Shown: positions 28,308 to 37,805, counted from the stretch's first letter. The stretch: 64,000 nucleotides of DNA from Thiohalocapsa sp. PB-PSB1 (GCA_016745215.1 CP050890.1:4588001-4652000); one strand, 5' to 3'. Translations and numbers: made by a program. Notes: a model not told the origin generated them from the letters alone.

Positions 28308-28822
28308 CAGCTCTCCCCGGCGCTCTGATGTTTAATGTGCTCGCGAATCTCGGCTGGCCGCGGCAGTCCCTTGATGGACAACTCGGACAAGTCGCCGGTG
28401 GTAAAGATTTCAATATCACCTGCATTCACCAGACGTTGAAAAAGCGACTGATGCACGCGCACGGTACGGATTGACGACATATTGGTCTCGACATAGTTTT
28501 TATTCAGAAATCCGTGCGTCCAGACCAGCTCGCTTTCATGGATCTCCAGGTGGTCAAAACGTGCCTTGAGCCACCAGATGCCCAAACGCAACAGCGCGAG
28601 CAGAATCAGCACAACACCGACCATGCGCAGATCCAGCCACTCCGGCAGCGGCAATGCCGCAAACAGCGGCGACAGATAAGGATGCAATAACGGCGACAGG
28701 TAGGGAATCTGCCCCGTCATTGCAATAAACACGCCAGCCAGCACCACTAGCAGCGCGACCAGCGTACCGAACGGGTGGCTGCGCCAGACCGACGGATGGG
28801 CTTGATACAACAGCTTTGACAT
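28307..28822 (-). CDS. PH domain-containing (bPH2/YdbS-like) membrane protein
   Basis: The 171-residue product has two membrane segments (about 20-40 and 65-85). A bacterial PH domain follows (FDHLEIHESELVWTHGFLNKN, then SIRTVRVHQSLFQRLVNAGDIEI), the YdbS/YdbT type. The ATG at 28822 is chosen because a GGAG site lies six bases before it; the frame could extend 11 residues further. It overlaps the substrate-binding-protein gene by the ATGA junction. Confidence 0.85.
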   Translation of the reverse strand: MSKLLYQAHPSVWRSHPFGTLVALLVVLAGVFIAMTGQIPYLSPLLHPYLSPLFAALPLPEWLDLRMVGVVLILLALLRLGIWWLKARFDHLEIHESELVWTHGFLNKNYVETNMSSIRTVRVHQSLFQRLVNAGDIEIFTTGDLSELSIKGLPRPAEIREHIKHQSAGES

Positions 28823-29051
28823 ACTTTGCTCCAGAATCACGGCTCGCTCAATCAAACCGCCGCGATAGTATCAGCATCCAGGGTGAAGAAGAAACTCACA
28901 GCAGCCTATCCAATGTCAGGAACGAACGATGTTCATACCTCAGCCTGTGCCGCACTCGATGAGTGTCGAGCGCCTTGCTCGTTCACGGGATTCCGCCCCG
29001 GCGCTGCACAATCCGCGCATCCCTCGACGACTTCCAGCATAATGCCGCGTC

Positions 29052-30689
29052 ATGAAGCTTCCCCCCCTGCTGCACAGATTCCCGGCTCCAACCCGTGCTC
29101 GGCTGTTCCGCGATCTGGTCGCGCTGGTGCTGATCACGGTCGGCGTCCTGGCCACGGCCAGCGCACTGCTATTGAACAATCTCAATCGCGACCTGGCCGA
29201 GGCGCGTATCGGAGCCGCCACCGCGCTGGTACGCGAAGAGGTGCGCTCATTGCTGACGCCGGTGCAGCAGCAACTGTTGATCGTGCAGGACGCGTTGCGC
29301 GACAGCCATTTGACACCTGCCGACATGCGCGCCTTGAACGCACGGATTATCCCGGTCTTGACGCACATCGATCAGATCTCCGGGGCAGTGTTTGCCGATG
29401 ATCGCGGTGGCGCATATTACCTGCGCCACGACGACAAGCATTGGTTGACCCGTACACGCTCGCCGGGAAACGTGGATACAGCAGAATTGACCCTAACCCG
29501 ATGGCTGAATGCCGACCAGGAACTCGACTCGACCAGCACCGGCAGCGACCAGGATGCACGCCAACGACCCTGGTTCCGGCTGGCGGCATCCCGGCTCGAA
29601 CAACAGCCTGCGGCGAATGCCAAGGACGCGCTGGTCTGGAGCCCGCCCTATCGTTTTCATACTCTGAATGTCCCCGGTACCACCGCATCGATCGCCTGGC
29701 GCGATGAGCAAGGGCTATTGGTCGTCGCCTTCGATGTGACGCTCGAGCGCATCATGCGCGCCATTGACAGACTGGATTTGGGCTCGGGCGGGCGTGGTTT
29801 CCTGTTCAGCGCCGACGGCGGCGTCTACAGTGGCCAAGCGGACCAAACGCAAGCCTCCGGTTTTTATAATGCCGAGCGTCAGCAGGGCGGAACGCTGGCG
29901 TTCGAGGCGGTTGCCGCCTGGCGCACCGCTGGCCAACCGGCGAATACCCGCGGCACCGGGCTGGTCGGTTTCGAGAGCGGCGGACAACGCTGGTGGGGCG
30001 GATTCCTGCCGTTCCATGATCAGGGCAACGGCGCTTGGGTCGGCGTCGCGATGCCAGCCTCGGGAAGCATAAGCGTTCTGCAAAACAGCTGGCATATGCT
30101 CGTCGCAACCGGCCTCGCCATCGTCGCTCTCGGCGTAGGACTGGCTCTGCTGCTGGTGCGCAAATACGGCCGCCAATTGCGCGACTTGCCTAAGCTCGCC
30201 ATCGACCGCACGCAACCGCAGACCGACCTGTACGACCTGATCGGTCGCGGCGAGGGAACGCATCTGGAGTTCAAGTCCACAATGCGCACCAATTTGCACA
30301 CCGGCAAACCCGACAAGGAGATTGAACTGGCCTGGCTCAAAGGCGTCGCGGCTTTCCTGAACAGCGAAGGCGGTATCCTGCTGATCGGCGTTGCCGACGA
30401 CGGCGAAGTGCTGGGGCTGGCCGCAGACGGGTTCGCCAACGATGACAAATTCCGTCTGCATTTCAAGAATCTGATCAACCAACACCTGGGCCCGGAATAT
30501 ACCCGTCTGCTGCGCTTCGACCTGTTCCAACTCGCTGACCGGCAGATCGCGGCGGTGGAATGCGAACGCGCCGACACGCCGGTCTTCCTACGCTACAAGC
30601 AGCGCGAGACGTTTCTGATCCGCAGCGGGCCATCGAATATCGAATTACCCATCAGCCGGGCGCTGAGCTACATCAACGCGCGCTTTTGA
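29052..30689 (+). CDS. Membrane sensor (dCache-like) fused to an AlbA_2/Schlafen-type domain
   Basis: The 545-residue protein has an N-terminal membrane segment (about 20-43), a periplasmic region of about 300 residues with the long first helix and PAS-like repeats of double-Cache sensors (QISGAVFADDRGGAYYLR, then DLGSGGRGFLFSADGGVYSG), and a second membrane segment (about 347-370). The cytosolic end (about 395-545) is an AlbA_2 domain: GEGTHLEFKSTM, ELAWLKGVAAFLNSEGGILLIGVADDGEVLGL. AlbA_2 domains are usually on cytosolic transcription regulators or defence proteins, so this coupling to a Cache sensor is unusual. Output is unknown. There is no kinase, HAMP or GGDEF domain. Confidence 0.8.
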   Translation: MKLPPLLHRFPAPTRARLFRDLVALVLITVGVLATASALLLNNLNRDLAEARIGAATALVREEVRSLLTPVQQQLLIVQDALRDSHLTPADMRALNARIIPVLTHIDQISGAVFADDRGGAYYLRHDDKHWLTRTRSPGNVDTAELTLTRWLNADQELDSTSTGSDQDARQRPWFRLAASRLEQQPAANAKDALVWSPPYRFHTLNVPGTTASIAWRDEQGLLVVAFDVTLERIMRAIDRLDLGSGGRGFLFSADGGVYSGQADQTQASGFYNAERQQGGTLAFEAVAAWRTAGQPANTRGTGLVGFESGGQRWWGGFLPFHDQGNGAWVGVAMPASGSISVLQNSWHMLVATGLAIVALGVGLALLLVRKYGRQLRDLPKLAIDRTQPQTDLYDLIGRGEGTHLEFKSTMRTNLHTGKPDKEIELAWLKGVAAFLNSEGGILLIGVADDGEVLGLAADGFANDDKFRLHFKNLINQHLGPEYTRLLRFDLFQLADRQIAAVECERADTPVFLRYKQRETFLIRSGPSNIELPISRALSYINARF

Positions 30690-30857
30690 TCCCGCTCGCC
30701 AATGCAACCAGACTCGGCCGATCCAACCACCTCCAGATTGCAGAATTGCGACTGCATCAACTCCGCATGCGCCATGATGGTCTAGACTCAACGCAGGGCT
30801 TGGGCTACCTGCTAACGCAACTCGCCCATACAACTAGCAACAACGGCGCACACCTGA

Positions 30858-31895
30858 ATGACATCATCGGCAAATCCAAAGACGCGCAGCAGCGGCTCCT
30901 CCACCAAGTTTTTGATTTTTGCGACGGACGCGGGCCGCTGTGCGCTGCCCATCGAGCGTGTAAGCGAAACCCTGCCCCTTCCGAGATTAACCCCGCTGGA
31001 AGAAAGCCAGGCTTCAGTGCTGGGGGCATTCGACCTGCGCGGCGACTTGATGCCGCTGGTCAGCATGGATATCTTCCTGCAGCAATCCATGCCGATCGCG
31101 GCCATCGATGACCTGGTCATCATCGCCGAGACCGCCCGCCAGCCCATCGCCATTCACGCCCGAAGGCTGCTTGGCCTGCAACAACCGCGCCGCAGCCAAA
31201 TGCCGATCGTTGAGGGCCAGAACAACAACAGCCCTGTCTTTCGGCGCATCGACATCGGCGAGTCGCCGGCCCTACTGATCGATCCATCCCACCTGCAGCT
31301 CGCGCAGCGAACCGGCGATGCGCCGCCCCAACTACCGGACCAGCGTTTATCGGCGTTTGAAAGCGGCCTGAACGATGCGCAATGTCATCTGCTCGACATC
31401 CGCGCACGCCAATGCAGCATTCTGCCCTGCCATACTCCGCCTGGTCACCACGACAGCTATTGGCAAGTCCGCCTCCAGGGGCACAGGCTCGCCTTTGTCG
31501 CGGACGGTTATTTCGGTTTCGGACCGATTTCCGATCTCAAACCTGACATAAACCAAAGTGCCAGTACGCCATCTCAGGTGCTCGGCTGCTACACCAGGTC
31601 ATCCGGACAGAACATCAGATTGTCAGATTCCCGCCGACTGCTGGATCTGCCCATCGACACCTGCTGGCAGCCGAATACGGCACTGCTCACCTGCGTCAAT
31701 GGCCAACTCGAGGCCATCGCCGTAGACTTTGTCGAGGCATTGATCCGGCCCATGGCGGAACCGCTGCCGCTGCTGGATTGCAACCACGGGCACTGGCTGA
31801 TCGGTACACTCGACCACGATCACCGTAGGCTACCCCTGGTCGATCTACAGGCCCTATTGCACTCTGGCTGCCTGGCCCCGGATACAAACCAATAG
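30858..31895 (+). CDS. CheW-like domain protein
   Basis: 345 residues. The N-terminal part (about 16-115) has the CheW pattern: KFLIFATDAGRCALPIERV, LGAFDLRGDLMPLVSM. A second, degenerate CheW-like region may occupy about 200-340 (RLAFVADGYFGF, LPLVDLQALLHSG). CheW domains scaffold receptors and CheA kinases. No chemotaxis gene is nearby; the sensor gene at 29052 lies upstream on the same strand, 168 bases away, which may hint at a shared pathway. Confidence 0.72.
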   Translation: MTSSANPKTRSSGSSTKFLIFATDAGRCALPIERVSETLPLPRLTPLEESQASVLGAFDLRGDLMPLVSMDIFLQQSMPIAAIDDLVIIAETARQPIAIHARRLLGLQQPRRSQMPIVEGQNNNSPVFRRIDIGESPALLIDPSHLQLAQRTGDAPPQLPDQRLSAFESGLNDAQCHLLDIRARQCSILPCHTPPGHHDSYWQVRLQGHRLAFVADGYFGFGPISDLKPDINQSASTPSQVLGCYTRSSGQNIRLSDSRRLLDLPIDTCWQPNTALLTCVNGQLEAIAVDFVEALIRPMAEPLPLLDCNHGHWLIGTLDHDHRRLPLVDLQALLHSGCLAPDTNQ

Positions 31896-32145
31896 CAGGC
31901 ACAAGCGCATTCCAGCGAGCCGATCGCAATGTCCGAAGCTGTTTGCCCGGACTGTGGTCATGACTTCCTGGTGCATGCCGCTGGAGTTGATCGACTGGCT
32001 CGAAGCACAACTTGTTCTCAAGTTGGCCGTCGCCCAGGCGGGATCGCCATCCTGGCGCGCTCGCACCCAACGCGCCGCTGCCATCGCCTTCGGGCGTGAG
32101 GTATGAAAAGACAGGCTAGGTGGTAGGTTTCTCCACAGAAATCGC

Positions 32146-33309
32146 CTAGGTTTGCTGGGACAGGTGTTCACGAATCAACGAGTCGATCAGGCTCACGCGT
32201 GCATCCCAGCTGTTCCTGCGCGCATAGTCTATTTTCGCCGTCACGCATGCGCGATCTGTGCCTTCGGTCAAGGCTTGATCGATCTGTGCCAGCCAATCCT
32301 CTACACCGCGCGCCGATCGAACAAGGTCTCCAAAGGCATCCACATCACTGATAGAGGAGGCGATAACGGGCTTTCCCGCAGCCAGCGCTTCCCGCAGCTT
32401 GAGTGGGCTGCCGTAGAACGCCCATTGCCCTGGTTCCTGTCGGTAGGGGACGATGGCCACATCAATTTGGCTCAAACAGCTCGGCACTTTGCCGTAGTCC
32501 TGGGGTCCGAGGAAATGCACGTTGCGGCATTGTGCCAGCGTTTCGGCTCTCGAGCCTAATTCCCGATGCTCGACCGGGCCTATGAACACGAAGCTGTAAT
32601 TTGGGCGCGCGCGTGCGAGCTGAAGCACAAGGTCTAGATCAACCTTATCGTTCAGCCGTCCCACGTAGCCGATCCTTGGTGGCCGGATGTTCTCCAGCTC
32701 CGGAGTCGGTTGTCTGGTACCTTTTCGAACACGCTCAAACGCTTCGAAATCGACGCCCTGAGGCAAATGGATATAGGGTCGGTCGAAGGTGCGCTGTCGA
32801 TCACGCAGCAGCTGTGCGTTTGCCACGAAAACCAGATCCGCCTGCTCGAGGGCCTTGCGTTCTTGCCGTGCTGTCTCGGCAGCTGCATTCGGCAGGCCGG
32901 CGTAGTCGTCATAGATGTGGTAAACGAGCAGGCTGCGTTGGTATCGGTTGACCTCATCTATGAAGAGCGGATGCCATAAATAGATCACGCGTGGAAGGTT
33001 CCCCGCACGGCTCCTGATCAGGTTTCGGCGGTGCAGCGATCTGAGCCGATTTGCGAACCGATCAACAGCCGGCCATCGATAGATTCGGGGCAACCAGCTC
33101 GGGTTCGAGTAGCAATACAGGTTATCTCCAACCTTGCTGAGCCCGCTGGGTGGAACGGGCACGTGGCGTCCGCTCGGTGGGGTCGAATGGATGACGACGT
33201 TGTGACGAGCCATGCGCGTGAGGATTTGCTCGCGGCTCATCATGGAGCCCGGCTCCATGAAGGAATTTGCGTCAAAGCTGACTACCGCATAACGGGATTG
33301 CTGAGCCAT
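32146..33309 (-). CDS. Glycosyltransferase (GT4-type)
   Basis: The 387-residue product has a GT-B fold signature: the C-terminal domain starts at PRIGYVGRLNDKVDLDLVLQ, and the donor-site region reads GSPLKLREALAAGKPVIAS (about 320-338). The sugar and acceptor cannot be read from sequence. It is the last gene of a minus-strand set with a methyltransferase and a flippase, so it probably builds an exported polysaccharide or lipid-linked glycan. Confidence 0.87.
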   Translation of the reverse strand: MAQQSRYAVVSFDANSFMEPGSMMSREQILTRMARHNVVIHSTPPSGRHVPVPPSGLSKVGDNLYCYSNPSWLPRIYRWPAVDRFANRLRSLHRRNLIRSRAGNLPRVIYLWHPLFIDEVNRYQRSLLVYHIYDDYAGLPNAAAETARQERKALEQADLVFVANAQLLRDRQRTFDRPYIHLPQGVDFEAFERVRKGTRQPTPELENIRPPRIGYVGRLNDKVDLDLVLQLARARPNYSFVFIGPVEHRELGSRAETLAQCRNVHFLGPQDYGKVPSCLSQIDVAIVPYRQEPGQWAFYGSPLKLREALAAGKPVIASSISDVDAFGDLVRSARGVEDWLAQIDQALTEGTDRACVTAKIDYARRNSWDARVSLIDSLIREHLSQQT

Positions 33310-33377
33310 GTCATTTCATTGGGAAATCGGTATCCGCTTGTAAAAATCGCCGATGAGCAGCCGCGGCTGCAGCCTGT

Positions 33378-34100
33378 TCAGGAAACAGACTTGGGGCCTT
33401 GATTTCGCGTACGGCCTGCAACGACAAACCAACAACCAACGTCATCAATACGTCCGAAGCCAAGCAGCTTAAGCAGCAACTTTGGCTTGTAGCGAGCCCA
33501 GCGAATTTCGCGCCAACGCTGGCGCAACGACAGGTTGGTCGAATAGGGTTTTTTAACAGTTTCTATGCGTTCGATGTCGAGGGCTGGTGCATAACGAGCC
33601 GCGACTTCCTCGGGGCTGCGGAAAAACCGCACATGATAGCGAGAATCGAAATTAGGAACCGTTGCAATCATCCTGCGGCCGGCGGGCCAAAGGGCGATAA
33701 CATCGAGATCCTGGTCGACGTGCTCGAGGACTTCGGTGCAGACAATGGTGTCGTAATCGAACGCCATCGCATAGGCGTCGGGGCTCCTGGCGTCGCAGGC
33801 AAAGAAGAGATCGGGTCGACCAGTCCGCTCGGACGCCTGTTTAACGGCTTCGATACTGAAGTCGAACCCCTTGTACGAATAGCGACCGGTATCGAGAAGC
33901 AGGTGAGCAAGGGCGCCAGTGCCGCAGCCGACTTCAAGAACGGACCTGCTCCCTGAGCGCCGCAGCAGGTGTTCGACTCGGCGAAACATGGGGTAATAGC
34001 AAGAATGTCGATAAGGCAAGCGAAACACATCGTCATGGCCGCCCTCAGAGAACATGACGTCATAAGTGGAAGAGTTTTGTGGGAGCTTCTGTTGGGTCAT
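33378..34100 (-). CDS. SAM-dependent class I methyltransferase
   Basis: 240 residues with motif I VLEVGCGTGALAHLL (about 55-69), the acidic loop GFDFSIEAV, and VCTEVLEHVDQDLDVI for motif IV, similar to UbiE/Coq5-type enzymes. The ATG at 34100 overlaps the stop of the flippase gene by one base (TAATG), which fixes the start and indicates translational coupling. It likely methylates a sugar residue or a lipid-linked intermediate of the glycan cluster (inference from neighbours). Confidence 0.87.
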   Translation of the reverse strand: MTQQKLPQNSSTYDVMFSEGGHDDVFRLPYRHSCYYPMFRRVEHLLRRSGSRSVLEVGCGTGALAHLLLDTGRYSYKGFDFSIEAVKQASERTGRPDLFFACDARSPDAYAMAFDYDTIVCTEVLEHVDQDLDVIALWPAGRRMIATVPNFDSRYHVRFFRSPEEVAARYAPALDIERIETVKKPYSTNLSLRQRWREIRWARYKPKLLLKLLGFGRIDDVGCWFVVAGRTRNQGPKSVS

Positions 34101-35557
34101 TAGGTTTTTACGATCTGCATTGCGGTCTGAGTCAGTCGGTGCGTTGCTCTTTGGATCTCCGATGCTAATGGGTGACGAAAGAGAAACAGCGTCGCAAGCC
34201 AGGACGCCGTGGCAGCGCTGCTTGTCAATAGCAGATCCAAAGGGGCTGAGTTCAGCGACTGGGCAAAATGATGCGCGGTTGTCGCCGCAACCGCGATCGG
34301 CGTTACGATCAGGATTGCGCGGACAACAACCGCTCTCTGTTGCGCCCAAGTCACGCCGATGTACTTATGCCCGAGATACGCGTGGGCTAAGGTGCCGACC
34401 ACCTCGCCTAAGATATATCCCAGGGCAACCGCTTCCAGCCCGTGCAGTGCGCCAAGTATCACCAGGCCGATCTTTGCGCTTTGCATAAGGGTCTGAGCGC
34501 GAAACAGCTTACCGACATGGCCGTCGGCGAGCACCGCGGGGGCCAGCATAGAGCTTAGGTTTCGACAGGCCGCGCCGATGAACAAAATTTGGGCGACCGC
34601 ACTCGCGGCCAGCCATTTCGCCCCATACAGAACCTCGATCAGCGGCGATGCCAATAACGCCAATGTCAACATAGCAGGCCAGGTTACCCCCAGGGTCAAG
34701 GTCGATACCTTGCTCCAGGCTTCGGCGACAGACCCTTTGCCGCGGATGGCGGTGGCAAAGTATGGCAGAGCGACGCTGCGCACCGCGTCCATGATCGAGG
34801 TTTCCACAATTCGTATCAAGCCGACAGCACGGCTGAACAAGCCGTTGGCGCTGAAGCCGAGCAGTTTGCTAATAATGAAATCCGGGCTGCTCTCTCCGAT
34901 CTGGTTTACCACCGAGGTGGCACTCGACGCCGTCGTAAAACTGAGAATGCGTCCAAGGTCGCTGAGGCACGGACGGTAGATCAGAATCTCATAACGGTAG
35001 AGCATGGCCATGATAGCTGTTGCCACAGCGCTCAGGACACTGGCCAACGCCAGGCCCGTGACCGACAAGCCAAAATAGACGAGCAGGATCGCGCTCGCCG
35101 CATAGATCAATGCGGACAGGATATTGATACGGAAGATCGGGCCAAACGCCATTGCGCGTCGGAACAATGCCATCCGCACCGAACTGAACGGCAGAGGCAG
35201 AAAGGTACCAGCGAGAATCAGCAGCAGCATCCGCAGGCGCTGATCGTCGTAGAAGTCGGCTGCGGGTGCCGCAAGTGTCGCCAACAATGCCGCGATCCCC
35301 CAGGCGACCAGAACCGCGACAGAAAATGCGGTCTGTGTGCGTGCCGCAGTCAGCTCTCGTTCCTGGATAATATAGTTGGATATACCAAAATCGCGAACCG
35401 TATGCGCAATAGCGACAATAGCCATTCCCACCGAGAAAATTCCAAGCTCCTCTGGGGTGAGCAGTCTGGCAAGAATGATGGTTGCAACGAACTGAATAAT
35501 GAATGTGGCATAGCGCGTGAGGAGCGAGAGGAGGACCGCTGAACGAGGACTATTCAT
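34100..35557 (-). CDS. Polysaccharide flippase (Wzx/MurJ-like, oligosaccharide flippase family)
   Basis: 485 residues with about 12-14 membrane segments. The N-terminal signature is FIIQFVATIILARLLTPEEL followed by GIFSVGMAIVAIAHTVRDFG, typical of MATE-like polysaccharide exporters. It moves lipid-linked glycan units across the inner membrane. It is the first gene of the three-gene set with the methyltransferase (one-base overlap) and the glycosyltransferase. Confidence 0.92.
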   Translation of the reverse strand: MNSPRSAVLLSLLTRYATFIIQFVATIILARLLTPEELGIFSVGMAIVAIAHTVRDFGISNYIIQERELTAARTQTAFSVAVLVAWGIAALLATLAAPAADFYDDQRLRMLLLILAGTFLPLPFSSVRMALFRRAMAFGPIFRINILSALIYAASAILLVYFGLSVTGLALASVLSAVATAIMAMLYRYEILIYRPCLSDLGRILSFTTASSATSVVNQIGESSPDFIISKLLGFSANGLFSRAVGLIRIVETSIMDAVRSVALPYFATAIRGKGSVAEAWSKVSTLTLGVTWPAMLTLALLASPLIEVLYGAKWLAASAVAQILFIGAACRNLSSMLAPAVLADGHVGKLFRAQTLMQSAKIGLVILGALHGLEAVALGYILGEVVGTLAHAYLGHKYIGVTWAQQRAVVVRAILIVTPIAVAATTAHHFAQSLNSAPLDLLLTSSAATASWLATLFLFRHPLASEIQRATHRLTQTAMQIVKT

Positions 35558-35974
35558 TGTTACCCTGGGCTACAACGGAAACGGATAGAAAATCCAACCG
35601 CCTCTGCATGTTCTTAGCGACGCCGGTTTGGCTATCGTATCGGGGGAACGACGCTCGGTCAATGCGCCGTCTGGTCACTGCAAGGCGAATCCGTTCCTGC
35701 TGGAATGCGAATTCACCACGAAGCGTACGAAGGACACGAAGATTTGCAAAATCCGCGGTTTATGGGTTCCCGCAGCGATGCATTCCAACAAGTGCGTCGT
35801 TACAAAAACGAGCAACCAGCTGTTTTCCTTCGTGTTCTTCGTGACATTGGTACTGGGCTCTTGGTTTTCAGCAGAACGCGGTCTATATGTTTGATTCACC
35901 GTGCAAAGCGCTAAAGCAGGAATTGGCCCTGCCTGCGCTGTCCCTCGCTATAGACCCCTGCGCCGGACAGGCTC
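35558..35974. other. Intergenic region with a CACGAAG inverted repeat
   Basis: 417 bases without a supported gene. A repeat ATTCACCACGAAGCGTACGA with GGACACGAAG (35,709-35,742) is matched in inverted form by CCTTCGTGTTCTTCGTG (35,828-35,844). This type of CACGAAG repeat is a further intergenic family distinct from those elsewhere in the window. Confidence 0.6.
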
Positions 35975-36370
35975 CTAGGCGACGCTGCTGCCATCCTTCG
36001 CGCCCGCGGTGCAGCCGGTCTTCTCCTTCGGCGTCGGCGCCAATGTCGGTAGTCGTCCGTCAAGCCAAAGCGCGACGGCGGTCTTCGGATCGGTCTCGCT
36101 GGTGATCAGCACCTGGGTGCCGCGTCGGGCCAGACGCTCGCTAAAGCCCTCGCCGGCTTCGCTGGTGATCAGCACCATCCCGTCAACCGGGTGCGGCGCC
36201 TGATCGTCCTCGTGCAGGTCATGGTGGGTCGGGGCATCCTCGGGCAATTCCAGCTGTTGCTGCAACCGAGGCGCCGCATTAGGCTCGGCATCGAAGATAA
36301 GGTAGCGGCGAGCTTTGCCGGCCGGTCCGGTGACACTGGTAAAGTCGGCGCTGACAACGGCAATCTGCAT
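35975..36370 (-). CDS. NifX/NifB-family (dinitrogenase iron-molybdenum cofactor-binding type) protein
   Basis: A 131-residue single-domain protein of the RNase-H-like NifX/NafY fold: MQIAVVSADFTSVTGPAGKARRY at the start, VLITSEAGEGFSERLARRGTQVLI in the middle, and a variable hydrophilic tail. Members bind iron-sulfur or FeMo cofactor precursors; the many that occur outside nif clusters have unknown roles. No nif gene is in the window, so involvement in nitrogen fixation is only a possibility. Confidence 0.8.
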   Translation of the reverse strand: MQIAVVSADFTSVTGPAGKARRYLIFDAEPNAAPRLQQQLELPEDAPTHHDLHEDDQAPHPVDGMVLITSEAGEGFSERLARRGTQVLITSETDPKTAVALWLDGRLPTLAPTPKEKTGCTAGAKDGSSVA

Positions 36371-36552
36371 AGATATCTCCTGTGTGGATGGGTAATGACT
36401 ATCCTATTGTAGCCATCTCGACCGAGTAGGCGTAAAGCAAAATGCGGATCGACCATTTGCTCTATGTCGCAACCGAGATTGCTTTTAAAATGAGGACCGG
36501 CCACATAGAATACATTGCTGGCGATGGCAATCGAGGTTGGAAAAACGTACAG

Positions 36553-36750
36553 ATGCAGACCGGACGGCTCAAACATTGGAATGACGACAGGGGATTTGGC
36601 TTGATCGACGCCCCGCAGAGCAAAGACGATGTCTTCCTGCATATCTCCGCACTCAAAAAAGCCAGGATGACGCGCAGGCCGCGACCCCAAGATCGAGATC
36701 CGCCAGACCCAAGCGAGTCGGCAGGCGCGGCAGACTCCCGAGCCTGTTAA
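36553..36750 (+). pseudogene. Cold-shock domain, N-terminal part of a frame-split gene
   Basis: From ATG 36553 the frame gives MQTGRLKHWNDDRGFGLI and DDVFLHISALKK, a complete CSD RNA-binding surface. The translation then loses family character (DRDPPDPSESAGAAD) and stops at 36750. A different frame immediately downstream carries a membrane segment and an Excalibur domain, which is the expected continuation in the family I know (cold-shock plus Excalibur proteins). A -1 or +2 shift between about 36,690 and 36,740 would join them. A start at 36442 is possible but adds 37 unrelated residues. Confidence 0.65.
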
Positions 36751-37013
36751 GCATCCCCGTCGCCGCGGTCTTGATGGTCATGGTCGGCATTACCGCCTAC
36801 GATCAGATAGCGCGGCTGTTTGCACCAAGCGCAGTGGACTTCACCGGCAGTCCATCAAACGAACAACGATTCAGTTGCCAAGGCAAGGTCTACTGCTCCG
36901 AGATGAATTCCTGCGAAGAGGCCCGATTCTATCTTCGCGAATGCCCCGGAACCAAGATGGACGGCGACGGCGATGGCATTCCCTGCGAGAAACAGTGGTG
37001 CACTGGTTGGTGA
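36735..37013 (+). pseudogene. Membrane segment plus Excalibur domain, C-terminal part of the frame-split gene
   Basis: The frame gives LPSLLSIPVAAVLMVMVG (membrane helix), then an Excalibur calcium-binding domain: CQGKVYCSEMNSCEEARFYL, then CPGTKMDGDGDGIPCEKQWC, where DxDxDG is the Ca2+ loop and the cysteines pair. An ATG at 36771 could start a short product, but it falls at the membrane helix. The two parts probably formed one inner-membrane protein with a cytosolic cold-shock domain. Confidence 0.65.
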
Positions 37014-37015
37014 TG

Positions 37016-37073
37016 GGGAGCGCCGGCTTTCCAGCCGGCACCGGGAGCGCCGACTCTCCAGCCGGCCTCACCT
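37016..37073. repeat. REP-like tandem palindromes
   Basis: GGGAGCGCCGGCTTTCCAGC followed by CGGC, then a second unit GGGAGCGCCGACTCTCCAGC plus CGGC. Each unit forms a GCCGGC-type hairpin. It lies just after the Excalibur stop codon. Confidence 0.65.
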
Positions 37074-37164
37074 AATCCAGGCTCAATCCCCGCATCAGGC
37101 CATCTTGCATCCAGAGCGACTTGGCACTTCACCTTCCGGCGCGCGGCGACTCTGGATCGGTTGC

Positions 37165-37602
37165 TCAGCGCTCGGCGCCATTGCCGCGAATGACAAAGTA
37201 CAGGGCCGTAAGCAGCAAGGTCACCTGGAACTCCATGCCGCCCATCGGCTGGCTCTCGGTGGCGACGAAGCTCCATTGGCCCCAGTGCACCATGACAATG
37301 GCGCCGATCAACACCGGGACCGTGGCCAGCGCCGCCAGCCGCGTGATCCAGTCCCGACGCAGAACCGGGTCCAGAAGCAAGCCCAACCCGCCGGCGACCT
37401 CGGCCAAGGCGACGGCGATGGCAATCGGCAGAGCCAACCCCATCATATCAGCGAACTGGGCCGGAGCCACCAGCTTGCCGATGCCATGATAGAGGAACAC
37501 GCTGGCGAATCCGATGCGCAACAGCCAGTGGGCGTGGGGCGCCAGATCCACAGCATGCGGTGTGGTCGAGACTCGAGCGGTGGTAGAGAAAACAGTGGTC
37601 AT
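37165..37602 (-). CDS. DoxX family membrane protein
   Basis: 145 residues with four membrane segments. The N-terminal family motif is HWLLRIGFASVFLYHGIGKL, followed by LAEVAGGLGLLLDPV and a C-terminal LLLTALYFVIRG. DoxX proteins are small quinone- or redox-associated membrane proteins. The ATG at 37602 has a GAGGA site nine bases upstream; the longer frame is unlikely. Confidence 0.87.
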   Translation of the reverse strand: MTTVFSTTARVSTTPHAVDLAPHAHWLLRIGFASVFLYHGIGKLVAPAQFADMMGLALPIAIAVALAEVAGGLGLLLDPVLRRDWITRLAALATVPVLIGAIVMVHWGQWSFVATESQPMGGMEFQVTLLLTALYFVIRGNGAER

Positions 37603-37776
37603 GGAGCTATCCTCAGTCAGTGGTTCAATAGTGACCTGCTGCGCAGGGGAAGCACGGAATATCTCAGCGCATCCCAGGAGCAGATACCGGCGGCGAAGCC
37701 CGGGCCGCTTTGCCCGGCACCGCATCGCCGCTTCACTCGCCCAGTCGCTGGCTGCCACCGATCGGTTACAGCCGAC

Positions 37777-37805
37777 TAGCTGAACATGCTACGCAGGCAG
37801 CACCC
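37777..37805. repeat. GCAGGCAGCACC dispersed element, partial copy
   Basis: AGCTGAACATGCTACGCAGG with CAGCACCC, matching 13,368-13,396 and the reverse complement of 24,256-24,285. It lies between doxX and the sigma factor gene. Confidence 0.7.

Noticed and set aside
36442..36552. N-terminal extension of the cold-shock frame
   Set aside because: The extra 37 residues have no cold-shock family similarity and the internal ATG at 36553 sits exactly at the domain start.
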